64,000 nucleotides of DNA, taken from positions 226,019 through 290,018 of the forward strand of contig NZ_JAUSTU010000003.1 of assembly GCF_030813005.1 (NCBI RefSeq), written 5' to 3'. The notes beneath the pieces are model-generated. The model made no database searches and was not told the origin of the DNA. It saw only the letters and a program-made list of their open reading frames with translations. This document shows, in pieces, positions 25,570 through 35,351 of this stretch. Origin of the DNA: Robertmurraya andreesenii (GTDB lineage Bacteria; Bacillota; Bacilli; Bacillales; Cytobacillaceae). The stretch's first letter is position 1; every line of letters begins with the position of its first letter. Made by a program: the position numbers and the translations under genes.

Positions 25570-27110
25570 TTCTTTTCTCTCCTTGAGGTAAGTCCCGACT
25601 GCGATTGAATATAAAACTCGTTAAACTCTTGCTTTGATTGGGATTGCTTGCCTGAAAGAATGGATCCCACAATGGCTCCGAGAAAGCCCATTGGAATGGT
25701 AATAATACCGGGATTATAGAGAGAAAACACGGCCTCTCCTCGAATCCATCCATCATTAGGATTCATAATATACGGGCCCAAACAGACGAATAAAAGGGAA
25801 GCAGCAAGTCCGCTAAAAATCCCGACAATGGCCCCCACTTGAGTAAAGCGCTTCCAATAGATCGTTAATAAAAGAACCGGGAAAATGCTTGATGCGGCCA
25901 CAATGAACGTGATCGAAACGAGAAAGGTTACATTAATGGTCTCCAAACGTAACGCAAATAAGGTGGACATCATTCCGATTCCTAATGCCGACCACCTGGC
26001 AGCCTGGAGTTGCTCTTGCTCAGTTGACTTCCCTCTTTTTAGCACATGATGGAAAATATCATGGGCAAACGCAGTCGTGGCGGAAATGACAAGACCCGCA
26101 ACAACGGCAACGATGGTTGTAAAGGCAATCGCAGAAACAAATGCCAGCAAGAAGTCACCTCCTACCGCTTTCGCAAGTAATGGGGCGGCTAAATTTCCAG
26201 TAGGATCAAGCTCCATCAGCAAATCGTATCCTAAGAGCGCGACAGTCCCAAGGCCCAAGACGAGTGTCATGACATAAAAAATGCCAATAATCCATGTTGC
26301 GCTTATGAGAGACCTACGAACCTCAAGTGCATTACTAACCGTAAATAATCTTATTAAAATATGGGGCAATCCCGCAGTACCAAGCACTAACGCAAGCTGT
26401 AGTGAAAGGAATTCCAGTGGATGATCAAACAAGTTGCCGGGATTGAAAAATACTTCACCTAGTGGTGTCCCTGTCTTTACTTCTCCAATTAACCTCTCTA
26501 CATCAAAGTTAAAATGAGAAAAAACGATTAGCGTGAGTAAAAAGGTTCCTGACATTAGCAGAACGGTTTTCACAATCTGAACCCAAGAAGTCGCGATCAT
26601 CCCCCCTATAACAACGTAAATCGTCATTAATCCCCCGATCACAATCACCGAAATGGAATAGTCGATATCTAGCAGTAATCGAAGTAAAAATCCTGAAGCA
26701 ACTAGCTGAGGGATGATGTAGAGGATGGAGATAATAAACGTACAAAAAGCCATAATTAATCGCATCTTCTCACTTGGAAACCGGGAACAAATCACATCTC
26801 CAAGAGAATATTTCCCGAGTCGATGAATCGGTTCAGCAATTAAAAATAAGACAACAAGATAAGATACTAAAAATCCAATGGAATATAAAAAACCATCATA
26901 TCCACGGATGGCAACCATCCCAACGATTCCTAGAAAGGAGGCTGCACTAATGAAATCTCCCGCAATCGCCAGTCCATTTTGAAAGCCTGTTAAAGTCCCA
27001 GCTGCAATATAAAACCGATTCGTCGTTTTACTTCGCTTCGCTGCCCAATAAGTAATAATCAATGTGCAAACAATGATATAAATAAGAAATAAAAAATAAG
27101 TAGGATTCAC
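25557..27110 (-). CDS. Sodium:solute symporter (ActP/monocarboxylate type), copy 2
   Basis: A 517-aa SSS-family protein with about 13 membrane helices: FYIAAGTLTGFQNGLAIAGD near 32-51, SAASFLGIVG, GGMIATSWVQIVK near 170 and TAGLPHILIRLF near 245. It begins with a 4-nt overlap with its DUF485 partner and ends overlapping the kinase gene. Sequence and layout mirror the 21028-22563 transporter, so the two pairs arose by duplication. It probably serves as the sensed or regulated carboxylate importer. Confidence 0.88.
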   Translation of the reverse strand: MNPTYFLFLIYIIVCTLIITYWAAKRSKTTNRFYIAAGTLTGFQNGLAIAGDFISAASFLGIVGMVAIRGYDGFLYSIGFLVSYLVVLFLIAEPIHRLGKYSLGDVICSRFPSEKMRLIMAFCTFIISILYIIPQLVASGFLLRLLLDIDYSISVIVIGGLMTIYVVIGGMIATSWVQIVKTVLLMSGTFLLTLIVFSHFNFDVERLIGEVKTGTPLGEVFFNPGNLFDHPLEFLSLQLALVLGTAGLPHILIRLFTVSNALEVRRSLISATWIIGIFYVMTLVLGLGTVALLGYDLLMELDPTGNLAAPLLAKAVGGDFLLAFVSAIAFTTIVAVVAGLVISATTAFAHDIFHHVLKRGKSTEQEQLQAARWSALGIGMMSTLFALRLETINVTFLVSITFIVAASSIFPVLLLTIYWKRFTQVGAIVGIFSGLAASLLFVCLGPYIMNPNDGWIRGEAVFSLYNPGIITIPMGFLGAIVGSILSGKQSQSKQEFNEFYIQSQSGLTSRREKKWKV

Positions 27111-27382
27111 AACGATTCCTCCTTATCGATTGCATCCAGCTGTCGTTCAATTTTTTTGGCGGTACGATGATATAGTCCACAGAAGAACCAAGTCATCGGA
27201 ATCTGTAAAATCGCATACAACCATGCCCAAGAAATACGAAACATAAAGCTCGGTTGATTCATGACATCAGGAATGAAAATCAGAGACAGAGGAAGCAAAA
27301 AATAAAACAGTAAGGCGGCAGCTAAAGCAGGTACCATCCGCTTCTTTTTCTGGTGAATCAATTCTAAAACTTTTTCCTCCAT
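27107..27382 (-). CDS. DUF485 (YjcH-like) small membrane protein, copy 2
   Basis: A 91-aa protein with two membrane helices (ALAAALLFYFLLPLSLIFI and ISWAWLYAILQIPMTWFFCG), similar to copy 1 in the PSFMFRISWAW / FGDISWTW region. First gene of the DUF485-symporter-kinase-regulator operon; all three following junctions overlap. Preceded by AGGAGG (27389-27394). Confidence 0.82.
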   Translation of the reverse strand: MEEKVLELIHQKKKRMVPALAAALLFYFLLPLSLIFIPDVMNQPSFMFRISWAWLYAILQIPMTWFFCGLYHRTAKKIERQLDAIDKEESL

Positions 27383-27486
27383 TCCCCTTCCTCCTGTTTA
27401 ATAAGTCTGAAAAATCAGTAAAATATATCCAAATAATACATGAAGAAGTTGGACTTGTAAAGTTGAACCTATCGCTTCATAATTAG

Positions 27487-27518
27487 AAAAACCGTACTAT
27501 CTTAAAATTAGTACGGTT
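27487..27518 (-). terminator. Terminator of the 27.5-28.1 kb membrane protein gene
   Basis: AACCGTACTA and TAGTACGGTT form a 10-bp stem; the minus-strand tail is TTTTC. A look-alike with the same AACCGTAC stem is at 36992-37024. Confidence 0.65.
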
Positions 27519-27563
27519 ACTAGAGTCCTATTTTCATTGCTCATTTAATAGTTTCAAGTCCCC

Positions 27564-28115
27564 TCATTGCATATGCTCCGACAGAAGGTACGAGAGCTTC
27601 ACTTTCATTTCTTCCGTTGTCACAATGCAGCTGGTACCGGAGAATCGCTCTTTTATTCGCAGCTCGTAGCCGTGATTCACCTCTTGTGAATACCCATAGT
27701 ATTTATGATTTGAATCGATGGGAACAAAGCTGAAATCTTTGATATTGTTCCACGGGATGAAACGTCCTTCACTTAATAATCCATCCTCTACAAAGGCAAA
27801 CCCATTTACAAGGTTACTAGAATTGATCAGAAGCAATAATAGCATCAAATCGAAGGCCCATTGTTCACTCCCAAAGTATAGGCCCAACACATATAAAATA
27901 ATAATAAATGTAAGTATGAGTGCATAGGTGGCCCGATTTTCCTTTTGGCGAGAGGCCTTGTCCTGAGGATATTTTCGAATCGCAGTCCACTCTTCCTCTG
28001 CAACTGGAAACAAAATTACCCCCTTTCTCTTTTTGGAATAACAGACAAATTGATAAAGCTTGTAGCAAATCGCCACGAGTAATAAAACCGTTGTGAATAG
28101 CTTCAATATCATCAC
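27564..28115 (-). CDS. Membrane protein, DUF5673-like, unknown function
   Basis: A 183-aa protein with three hydrophobic segments (residues 5-20, 66-82 and 88-106) and a C-terminal soluble part: DGLLSEGRFIPWNNIKDFSF, then GYELRIKERFSG and TTEEMKVKLSYLL. The pattern of helices followed by a PH-like strand-rich tail with GxFIPWxxI resembles DUF5673/YdeH-like proteins. Transcribed alone, with its own terminator. No function can be assigned. Confidence 0.55.
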   Translation of the reverse strand: MMILKLFTTVLLLVAICYKLYQFVCYSKKRKGVILFPVAEEEWTAIRKYPQDKASRQKENRATYALILTFIIILYVLGLYFGSEQWAFDLMLLLLLINSSNLVNGFAFVEDGLLSEGRFIPWNNIKDFSFVPIDSNHKYYGYSQEVNHGYELRIKERFSGTSCIVTTEEMKVKLSYLLSEHMQ

Positions 28116-28312
28116 CCTCTACTTATGTTAGTAAACTATTCACTTACTATATTACTATATTTTCCTTCCCAGTGTAAATTTGGTTCGACCTTTCGCTTCA
28201 TGCTTCTCTATCCAGATTGCAGAAGAACATATGAGGATTGAACCAAGTCATTTATCTTCCCGATAAATATGCTATAATTTAGAAGGTAAAATAATGATCG
28301 AGGTGACGATTT

Positions 28313-28783
28313 TTGGGAATACATGTTGTACTATATCAACCAGATATCCCAGCTAATACTGGTAATATTGCACTTACTTGTGCCGCAACAGATACAGCTT
28401 TGCATTTAATCCGGCCACTTGGCTTTTCAACAGATGAAGAAATGTTAAAACGAGCAGGCATTGATTTCTGGGATTCTGTTAACATCACATATTACGATTC
28501 ATTGGATGAATTCTTTGCAAAAAATGAAGGGGAATTTTTCTTTATCGAGACGTTTGGTGAAAAAACACATTCAGCCTATGATTTCAGTGATGTAGCAAAG
28601 GACTATTATTTTATGTTTGGAAAAGAAACAACGGGCTTGCCTATGGATTTACTCGAAAAACATAAAGACCATTTTCTGAAAATCCCTATGAATGAACATG
28701 TTCGTTCCCTAAACCTCTCCAACACTGCTGCGATCTTAGTGTATGAAGCATTGCGCCAGCAGAGATATCCGAATTTAAGATGA
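28313..28783 (+). CDS. trmL: tRNA (cytidine/uridine(34)-2'-O)-methyltransferase TrmL
   Basis: A 156-aa SPOUT methyltransferase that methylates the wobble ribose of leucine tRNAs. Motifs: GIHVVLYQPDIPANTGNIA at the start, RLMG-type core as YFMFGKETTGLP near 105, and IPMNEHVRSLNLSNTAAILV near 125-144, the deep-knot AdoMet site. The start is TTG at 28313 after GAGGTG. Own promoter (TATAAT at 28273-28278) and terminator. Full length. Confidence 0.93.
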   Translation: MGIHVVLYQPDIPANTGNIALTCAATDTALHLIRPLGFSTDEEMLKRAGIDFWDSVNITYYDSLDEFFAKNEGEFFFIETFGEKTHSAYDFSDVAKDYYFMFGKETTGLPMDLLEKHKDHFLKIPMNEHVRSLNLSNTAAILVYEALRQQRYPNLR

Positions 28784-28810
28784 AAAATCTTCCGTTTGGA
28801 GGATTTTTTT
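28783..28810 (+). terminator. trmL terminator
   Basis: AAATCTTCC and GGAGGATTT form the stem around GTTT, followed by a T-run. It begins within the stop codon of trmL. Confidence 0.85.
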
Positions 28811-28960
28811 GCTTTAAATTTCAATTGGGGCCTTCATCTATCCAATGAAAGACCGAACTCCCTCCAGAATCCATCACTAAGGCCTTCATTTGAAAAAACT
28901 AGATAAAACAACTATGTTTCGATATTATAAATATTGAGATAATTAGGAGGGATGAAATCC

Positions 28961-30658
28961 ATGACACAAGATCATAGTCAAAAATATTATAAAGAATTAA
29001 TTGATTTACAAGATGTAGAAGGGCTAGAAGCTCAGTTCCAAAGTTTGCTAGATATTCCGATTGAATCCGTTTCTGACCTTGAAAAATGGTTAATTGATGA
29101 AAAGAATTTAATGATAAAAATTATGGAAGCGATGACAGGTCACGAAGTCGACTTCTACCGGAACACAGAGGATGCAGATATCAAGTCGACATACCTTCAC
29201 GATCAGCAAGTCATTCAGCCACTTTTACTGAAGTATGAAGCAAAGCTTAATGAAAAATGCTGTAAGTCTCCTTTTTTTCTTCAATTAGACGAAAAGCGTT
29301 ATGGCTTAATGCGACGCGTTCGTGAGTCCAAGGTTACCTTGTTCAGAGAAGAAAATATTCCATTGATAGTAAAAGAACAAGAGCTTTCCACGAAGTATAG
29401 CGAAATAATGGGAGGATTAACTGTTGAATGGGATGGGGAGGAAAAGCCTTTTCCATTTATCCAATCCCAACTCGACAATCTAGATAGAGCCGTAAGAGAA
29501 AAAGCTTATCACAAGATGATCTCAGCCTTTCGTCCAATTAAGCCCGAATTGGATGCCATCATGGACGAGCTCGTTCAAATACGCCATCAAATCGCTTTGA
29601 ATGCAGGCTTCGAAAATTATCGGGATTACATATTTGTAGCCAAAAATCGTGAGTATACGGTTCAAGATTGTTATGACTTCCATGAAAATGTTGAGAAACA
29701 TATTATTCCAGCTTGGAATCGACTCGCAGAGGTTTTTAAAGCCAAGCTTGGTGTCGATACCTATCGTCCTTGGGATAACACCGCTAAATTGATGAAAAAC
29801 CCACCGTACTCAGAGGTGTCTACTCTTATGGATGGCGTTTCTGAGATGTTAGGGAAGACCGACCCATATTTTGCAGATCGTTTCGATTACATGAGAGAAA
29901 ATGGTTTACTAGATCTTGGAGATCGGAAAGGAAAAAGCCCTGGTGGTTTCTGTACATCCTTACCTGTTTCAGGGGAAACCTTTGTCTTTGCAAACTTTAG
30001 TCCATCCTTTTTCTCTCTGATCGCATTAATTCATGAAATGGGCCATGCCGTGAATGGCTATCTCGAGTTCTCCGAACACGGGCCTATTGAAGACTACCAA
30101 CACCGATCAGAAATTGCTGAACTGTACTCTCATGGAATGGAATTGCTCTTATTGGATAAGCTGGATCGTTTTTATCCTGATGAAGAAGATTTTAAGAGTG
30201 CACAGCGTGAAGAGCTTAGACGGGCATTTACCATGTTAATCGGCCCATTATCAGGGGATCTTTTCCAGCATTGGATGTATATGAATCCTCAGCACACTGC
30301 CAAAGAACGTGATGAAAAATACTTTGAAATCTCAAAGCGTTATGGCTTAAATCCTGTCGATACTTCTGGATATGAAGAAGAAATTGGGATGAGCTGGGTA
30401 GGCACCATCCATTATTTCCAATATCCTTTCTATAATATTGAATACTCCATGTCGATGCTTGGTGCTTTACAATTACTTGAAAATTATCAGAATAACCCTG
30501 AGCAAGCTGTCGAATCCTTTAAAAAAGGAGCAGGTGCGGACTACAATCAATCCATTGCAGCTATTTATGAAGAAACTGGGGTCAGTTTTGACTTTTCAGA
30601 GCCAACCGTTAAACGAATGGGTGAATTCCTAGAAAAAGTTATTCAAAACCTTCATTAA
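28961..30658 (+). CDS. M3-family oligoendopeptidase (PepF type)
   Basis: A 565-aa zinc metallopeptidase that degrades peptides in the cytoplasm. The zinc site is IHEMGHAVNGY near 355 with the downstream glutamate in HRSEIAELYSHGMELL; the C-terminal substrate region is GMSWVGTIHYFQYPFYNIEYS. The ATG at 28961 is preferred, 10 nt after AGGAGG; an ATG three codons earlier touches the ribosome site. Single gene with its own terminator. Confidence 0.9.
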   Translation: MTQDHSQKYYKELIDLQDVEGLEAQFQSLLDIPIESVSDLEKWLIDEKNLMIKIMEAMTGHEVDFYRNTEDADIKSTYLHDQQVIQPLLLKYEAKLNEKCCKSPFFLQLDEKRYGLMRRVRESKVTLFREENIPLIVKEQELSTKYSEIMGGLTVEWDGEEKPFPFIQSQLDNLDRAVREKAYHKMISAFRPIKPELDAIMDELVQIRHQIALNAGFENYRDYIFVAKNREYTVQDCYDFHENVEKHIIPAWNRLAEVFKAKLGVDTYRPWDNTAKLMKNPPYSEVSTLMDGVSEMLGKTDPYFADRFDYMRENGLLDLGDRKGKSPGGFCTSLPVSGETFVFANFSPSFFSLIALIHEMGHAVNGYLEFSEHGPIEDYQHRSEIAELYSHGMELLLLDKLDRFYPDEEDFKSAQREELRRAFTMLIGPLSGDLFQHWMYMNPQHTAKERDEKYFEISKRYGLNPVDTSGYEEEIGMSWVGTIHYFQYPFYNIEYSMSMLGALQLLENYQNNPEQAVESFKKGAGADYNQSIAAIYEETGVSFDFSEPTVKRMGEFLEKVIQNLH

Positions 30659-30672
30659 CGAAGAGCATGGGC

Positions 30673-30718
30673 AAAAAAGTCACAACTAGTGAGGTGATCT
30701 AGTTGTGACTTTTGCTTT
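30673..30718 (+). terminator. Terminator of the M3 peptidase gene
   Basis: AAAAGTCACAACTAG pairs with CTAGTTGTGACTTTT around a 9-nt loop and is followed by GCTTT. Confidence 0.85.
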
Positions 30719-30778
30719 CTCGTCAAGGGATCTATTCAGAAACATCCCAATTGCCCTGCAACCTGGCGTACAGTATTG

Positions 30779-31363
30779 TTAATAGTGTTCATCAAACATT
30801 TTTTTATCTCTCAGCATCCTTTTGATTCGCTCTTCTGGCAATTGAAATCCTAAAGAAGCACCATTATCATAAATGGGAGCCATTCTATATCCACTTTCTC
30901 CATATATTATTCCCCAATTATCACAATGTCTATCCTGATTCCCTATTAAAGCATCAAAAACAGGGATTTGAATAAATTCCTGTTCAAGGTTGAATCTGGA
31001 TAAGACGTTCATCATATTAAAGAAATCATAATATTTTAAGTTATATCGGTCGAAGTCCTCTGCAATGGTAAAAAACAGGTCTCCCCCTTCATAGAACTCC
31101 TCTTTTTGGTTAACAAAGTTTTTAGCTAAAACAGCGATAATGTTATCACGTTTTGCCAAAGTTACATCCATGATGGAAAGTCCCATTGCTTTACCAATTT
31201 CAGAAGCCACCTTCTCAGCCCAAGCTTCCCCAGTATTCTCTTTTGGTATTTTAAAGAGATAACGATGTCCCGTTTGAGGATTTATTAACCAAAATTTCGT
31301 TCGAGTCCCTGATACCTGTCGCTTTTCATCAATTTTCCAATTAGTTACGTCTAATAACTCCAT
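30779..31363 (-). CDS. HipA/CtkA-like kinase, probably shortened at the C-terminus
   Basis: A 194-aa protein with the HipA-type kinase core: FKIPKEN (ATP-binding Lys near 38), catalytic DALIGNQDRHCDNWGII near 138-154 and metal-binding PIYDNGASLG near 165. These make it a Ser/Thr kinase of the HipA-like fold. Related proteins usually continue for another 80-100 residues after the DNG motif; here the frame stops after KKMFDEHY, so the C-terminal lobe seems to be missing. No HipB-like antitoxin is adjacent. It sits downstream of the McrBC genes. Activity uncertain. Confidence 0.65.
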   Translation of the reverse strand: MELLDVTNWKIDEKRQVSGTRTKFWLINPQTGHRYLFKIPKENTGEAWAEKVASEIGKAMGLSIMDVTLAKRDNIIAVLAKNFVNQKEEFYEGGDLFFTIAEDFDRYNLKYYDFFNMMNVLSRFNLEQEFIQIPVFDALIGNQDRHCDNWGIIYGESGYRMAPIYDNGASLGFQLPEERIKRMLRDKKMFDEHY

Positions 31364-31391
31364 TATATTATCCTTTTTTCAGGTTCTTAAA

Positions 31392-31514
31392 TCAATTATA
31401 GAATACACCGACCATAATTGTCACTAATATTGAGACTGATAAAGGAGCATAAAACTTAGATTTCAGAATAAATACATTTTTCCTTCCTTTATTAAAATCT
31501 TTAATATTTAGCAT
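31392..31514 (-). CDS. Very small membrane protein or remnant
   Basis: Forty codons from an ATG: MLNIKDFNKGRKNVFILKS then a membrane helix, FYAPLSVSILVTIMVGVFY. The frame stays open upstream for 13 more codons (EGWYFLNSIMVLFY), another membrane helix, so this is more likely the end of a longer membrane protein of the DUF3953 type. No ribosome site seen. Confidence 0.35.
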   Translation of the reverse strand: MLNIKDFNKGRKNVFILKSKFYAPLSVSILVTIMVGVFYN

Positions 31515-31540
31515 ATAGAACAATACCATAATGCTATTTA

Positions 31541-31577
31541 AGAAATACCAGCCCTCAATTCAAAGACTGGTATTTTT
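31541..31577 (+). terminator. Terminator-like hairpin
   Basis: AAATACCAG and CTGGTATTT flank a 15-nt loop, with TTTTTG after it on the plus strand and an A-rich flank for the other direction. It probably separates the McrBC and HipA-like units. Confidence 0.5.
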
Positions 31578-31688
31578 GATCGATTCTTCGTAAATAAATT
31601 GCCTATTTCGATCTTTGACAAACACGATGTAAAAAGGGCTTATTCTAATTATAGGGCTTGTATGAGTCCCCGTGCTCACAACTACTGC

Positions 31689-32993
31689 CTAGTAACCGGA
31701 TAGCCTCTCTTTCAACACAGCAAGACTTTCCTCAATATTCGCCACATCGACAAAAAACAACCGGACCTGCGTTTCAATCGCATCGTCTTGAAGGGACTCA
31801 AAGCGTATATCCAAATCCTTCATTTCCTCATTCACCGGGTAGAGCAGCCAAATTTCCTTCGTGTTGTATTTCTTTGAGTAGGCATACATTTGGTACATAT
31901 CTGCTTGCGAGATGCCGTAATTTTTCCGTGGTTGATTGGTAAGAGACTTCCATTTTGTATCTAGTACGATAGGGCTTTGCCCGTGACGTGTGATCACTAT
32001 GTCTGGTCGCAAGGCAAATTTCTTCGGCTGATCAATTAAATAATAACCCCGGTCTTGTGTGGAGACCTCCCATGGAAGATCTGCTAATGCTTGCTTCAAG
32101 TGCTTCGCGACATACGCTTCAAAGACTTTTTCCATTGGAAAAAGGAGTGCTCTAGCGGTCGTATTTCCCGAGAATGTGGTAAAGCTCTGATTTAAGAGGA
32201 ATACCTTTGACCACTGCATGAGCGCCTCGTAATCCTCTGTATTTCGGTCAATGACAACGAGTGAAAAGTCTCTCGTATAATTACTGGAAGGCTTCACCAT
32301 TTCAAAGTGCAGGAGTAACTGCCTAATTTCTTTCAAATTCGCTGTACTGCTTGATAGTTTTTGTAATTTTAATAGCGTAGATTTAATTAATCGATTCTCC
32401 GGCCGATTGATGTCAAATTCATCATATCCTACATAGAATCGTTCTTTGTGGATCAGATTTCTCTTAATATGCTCGCCAACATTTAGCTTCCCTTTATAGT
32501 AATTTAGGTTGTCCTGCACAGGCAGATAGACCGAACGCAATCCCTTTTTCATCAGGTTACGAACTTCTTGGATGTACATATTTATGAAGATTTCATAGAG
32601 ATTCATTTTATCAATTTTCAAGTGGGCTTCATTGAAAACCTTACTCGGAAAGTCCTTCATGCTTCTTAGCATCTGGAGGAACGTCTTTTTCGTATCCTCC
32701 ACTTCACTAGAAGAGACCTTCGGAAGAATTTGAATCTGAAATCCATTCTTCATTTGGATAAGACCAACGTAGTTCCTTGCCTGAATGACCTTGCCTACAT
32801 GTCGCCGTACGCTAATTTTCAGAAAGTCCATCGCTTCTGCTTGTTCATGTTCACTAAATGCTAGGATGAAACTTTCAAGTTCTTCGAACGTCTTTTGATT
32901 TAAGTATTTGTAATGAGGATCGTCCTTGTCCTTATAATCTTCATTACAGGTTATGGACTCAAACTCTCGAACTTCCAACCGCTTGTCCATCAT
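31689..32993 (-). CDS. mcrC: McrC, nuclease subunit of a McrBC restriction system
   Basis: A 434-aa partner of McrB that cuts modified DNA. The N-terminal half (VGLIQMKNGFQIQILPKV, KGLRSVYLPVQDNLNYYKGKL) is typical of McrC; the C-terminal PD-(D/E)XK nuclease has RPDIVITRHGQSPIVLDTKW with the Asp near 344 and DTK near 357-359. It follows mcrB by 9 bp, in the usual order. Motifs are intact. Confidence 0.9.
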   Translation of the reverse strand: MMDKRLEVREFESITCNEDYKDKDDPHYKYLNQKTFEELESFILAFSEHEQAEAMDFLKISVRRHVGKVIQARNYVGLIQMKNGFQIQILPKVSSSEVEDTKKTFLQMLRSMKDFPSKVFNEAHLKIDKMNLYEIFINMYIQEVRNLMKKGLRSVYLPVQDNLNYYKGKLNVGEHIKRNLIHKERFYVGYDEFDINRPENRLIKSTLLKLQKLSSSTANLKEIRQLLLHFEMVKPSSNYTRDFSLVVIDRNTEDYEALMQWSKVFLLNQSFTTFSGNTTARALLFPMEKVFEAYVAKHLKQALADLPWEVSTQDRGYYLIDQPKKFALRPDIVITRHGQSPIVLDTKWKSLTNQPRKNYGISQADMYQMYAYSKKYNTKEIWLLYPVNEEMKDLDIRFESLQDDAIETQVRLFFVDVANIEESLAVLKERLSGY

Positions 32994-33002
32994 GTCACCA
33001 CT

Positions 33003-35351
33003 TTAATAGATTAATTTATAGCTTTCTGGCTGGTAGAAAGCACTCTTTTGAATCGCATACTTTGTTTCAGGCAAGTCGTCAATATCTGGATTTCCTTTGA
33101 AGACTTCCCTTACCTTTATGTCCTGATCTAGAATGAATTTATGATCGGGATTCTCCTTGGCGTTATCTCCTAAGACGAGCTGAATTTTACGATAATCCTC
33201 ATAAAAATATTCTTGTAGCAGCGGAAGAATCGCATTCAAGAAGATTCCAGCGAGATTTTCTAATGTCGGATTCTTAGCTAAAGAGGTGAAATAGGAGTGA
33301 CCAATCGTATGCTCACGATCATATAAATACTCGATCCGGTCATTTATCGTCCTCAACATTTTCGGTACATCAATACCCTCAACATCCCCGATGCCTAATT
33401 TCGTTAAAATGTTTTCGTCTGGCATCATTTCAATGAAGTGAAATCTTCTTCTAAGGGCCGTATCCATCAAAGAAATCGAGCGATCCGCAGTGTTCATCGT
33501 ACCAAGAATATAGACATTTTTCGGCACACCAAATTCATGGCTTGTATACGGAAGAATCGCGGTTGCGGCTTCGTCTTCCCCTAATCGCTTCGTCGATTCA
33601 ATCAAGGTAATTAACTCTCCGAAGATTTTGGATATGTTGCCACGGTTGATTTCATCGATGATGAAGACGTAAGGATCCTGGTTTTCTTCTATATTAAGAT
33701 CATCACTCTGAGCGTATTTTTCGACTAGTGCCATACCCTTTTTAAGATCTATATTGCGAAGTGGATAGACAGTTTTTCGGTCTAGCTTAGTCTGTTTGTT
33801 CATTTCATATACTTTCTCATCGATGTCAGTCTTAATCCACTGAACTTTCCGTGTTCTAGGATATTTTTCGGCTGTTTCGTCGTATTCATAAGGACCTGCA
33901 ATGACACCGATCCCATCAATCGAAGTATTATTTTTTTGAATAAAAACAATGTCCCCTTCTTGCATTTCTTCCTGGAAGTTTAATAGAATTCTTCTCTCGC
34001 TCTGATTGATCCCTTCTGTTTCGTCGGTCACGGTCTTTTCGATTTTTGCCCAGCCAATCTTAATATAATCGTTCAGGAAGCAATCCTTTTTCAAGTCGGT
34101 TTGGCCAGTTCCACCAAGTAAAACATTCCAGATGACAGGGTTTTCGCGAATCTTTAAAGAAGAGGTTTGAACCTTTACTTCCTTCGCTTTTTCACAAAAT
34201 CTCTTAAACACCCCTGATGCATACTCATATTGAATCTCTGAAGGGGCATCATCCTCTTCTTTGTTAATCACTGGCTTGATCCCCTCAATAAATTCCTCAT
34301 ATCCGTAGGATTGATGGAAGGTTGTGAATGCTATTCTCCCTACGGATTTATACGAGAGATATTTTTCATAAATAGCTGCATATTCTTCTTTTTGAACCTC
34401 TTCTAACGGTCTATTTTCAATAATTGAAACCGCGTAGGTCACCGTATGATAGGTCTTCCCTGTTCCTGGTGGCCCATATAAAATCATATTTTTATTTTTC
34501 ATCAAAGCATCTCCACCTACATTTGTCTCTTCTTGAACCCAAAGCGCCGTGTAATCCGTTTGCACAAATTTCTTCATCTCTTCCACCGTCTTAATCCCAA
34601 AGGAAGTCTGCACGTGATTTTCTAAATCAAGATTCGGCTGCTCTTTGAACCCATTGAACTCACCATGGAAGGAGATCCGTCTCGTCGTATCTTCTCCTTC
34701 TCGAAGGTATTTATATGTATGATTATCATGATCCGCATTACACCATTGTGAGATTCTGGCGTTATCCACATTTTGCCTACACAGTTGTTGTGCCTTTTTC
34801 TGAATGTCACTTTGTTTGAAATAAAGCATTTCTTTTTTCGGATTTTCGGTTCTTTTAAAAGTTTCATATGTCAATAGTCCAGTTGCCAGCCATACCGAGG
34901 CAGCTACATCCTTCAGCTTCGTAAAAATGACTGGTTCCGGATATTCCAAATCGGGATAGAGCTCCTTTAATGCCTTCGCCAGTTCTGGTCGAAGCTTCCA
35001 TTCAAAATGATTATTTACCTCTTGCCCATAAAAAAGAATATACCAATAGACATCAGCCTCACTGTCGTCCTTAGTTGGTAGATTCTTAATTTCCATCTTC
35101 TTTACGATTCTCTTTGCTAAAGCATTCGCTAAGCCAATATAGTGATTAGGCGTATTTCCCAGCTTTTCACTTACTTCCTTACAAGTCGCTGCGTGATTTT
35201 CAAAGGTATAAATACATTTTAGATGTTCAATATTACTCTCATAAAAAACACTAGGGTTCTGAAGCATTTCCTGCCACTGTTCCTTCGTAATATTACCCTC
35301 GTAATCGTAGTACCGTGGGTATGCCTCATCAATTTTTTCCTGTAAGTTCAT
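33003..35351 (-). CDS. mcrB: McrB-type GTPase with EVE-like insertion
   Basis: A 782-aa AAA+ motor that recognises modified DNA and drives McrC. Residues 1-280 are a long unrecognised specificity region. Walker A is GPPGTGKT near 292; after FTTFHQSYGYEEFIEGIKP comes an inserted EVE/PUA-like domain (about 405-525: WNVLLGGTGQ, IKIGWAKI, GDIVFIQKN, DGIGVIAGPYEY), and then Walker B YVFIIDEINRG near 560 and the McrB signature GTMNTADRSISLMDTALRRR. EVE-like domains bind modified bases, so both the N-terminus and the insertion may read DNA. Coupled to mcrC. Confidence 0.9.
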   Translation of the reverse strand: MNLQEKIDEAYPRYYDYEGNITKEQWQEMLQNPSVFYESNIEHLKCIYTFENHAATCKEVSEKLGNTPNHYIGLANALAKRIVKKMEIKNLPTKDDSEADVYWYILFYGQEVNNHFEWKLRPELAKALKELYPDLEYPEPVIFTKLKDVAASVWLATGLLTYETFKRTENPKKEMLYFKQSDIQKKAQQLCRQNVDNARISQWCNADHDNHTYKYLREGEDTTRRISFHGEFNGFKEQPNLDLENHVQTSFGIKTVEEMKKFVQTDYTALWVQEETNVGGDALMKNKNMILYGPPGTGKTYHTVTYAVSIIENRPLEEVQKEEYAAIYEKYLSYKSVGRIAFTTFHQSYGYEEFIEGIKPVINKEEDDAPSEIQYEYASGVFKRFCEKAKEVKVQTSSLKIRENPVIWNVLLGGTGQTDLKKDCFLNDYIKIGWAKIEKTVTDETEGINQSERRILLNFQEEMQEGDIVFIQKNNTSIDGIGVIAGPYEYDETAEKYPRTRKVQWIKTDIDEKVYEMNKQTKLDRKTVYPLRNIDLKKGMALVEKYAQSDDLNIEENQDPYVFIIDEINRGNISKIFGELITLIESTKRLGEDEAATAILPYTSHEFGVPKNVYILGTMNTADRSISLMDTALRRRFHFIEMMPDENILTKLGIGDVEGIDVPKMLRTINDRIEYLYDREHTIGHSYFTSLAKNPTLENLAGIFLNAILPLLQEYFYEDYRKIQLVLGDNAKENPDHKFILDQDIKVREVFKGNPDIDDLPETKYAIQKSAFYQPESYKLIY

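Noticed and set aside
31541..31577. Small regulatory RNA near the HipA-like gene
   Set aside because: Only a hairpin is visible; there is no promoter at a suitable distance, so terminator is the simpler reading.
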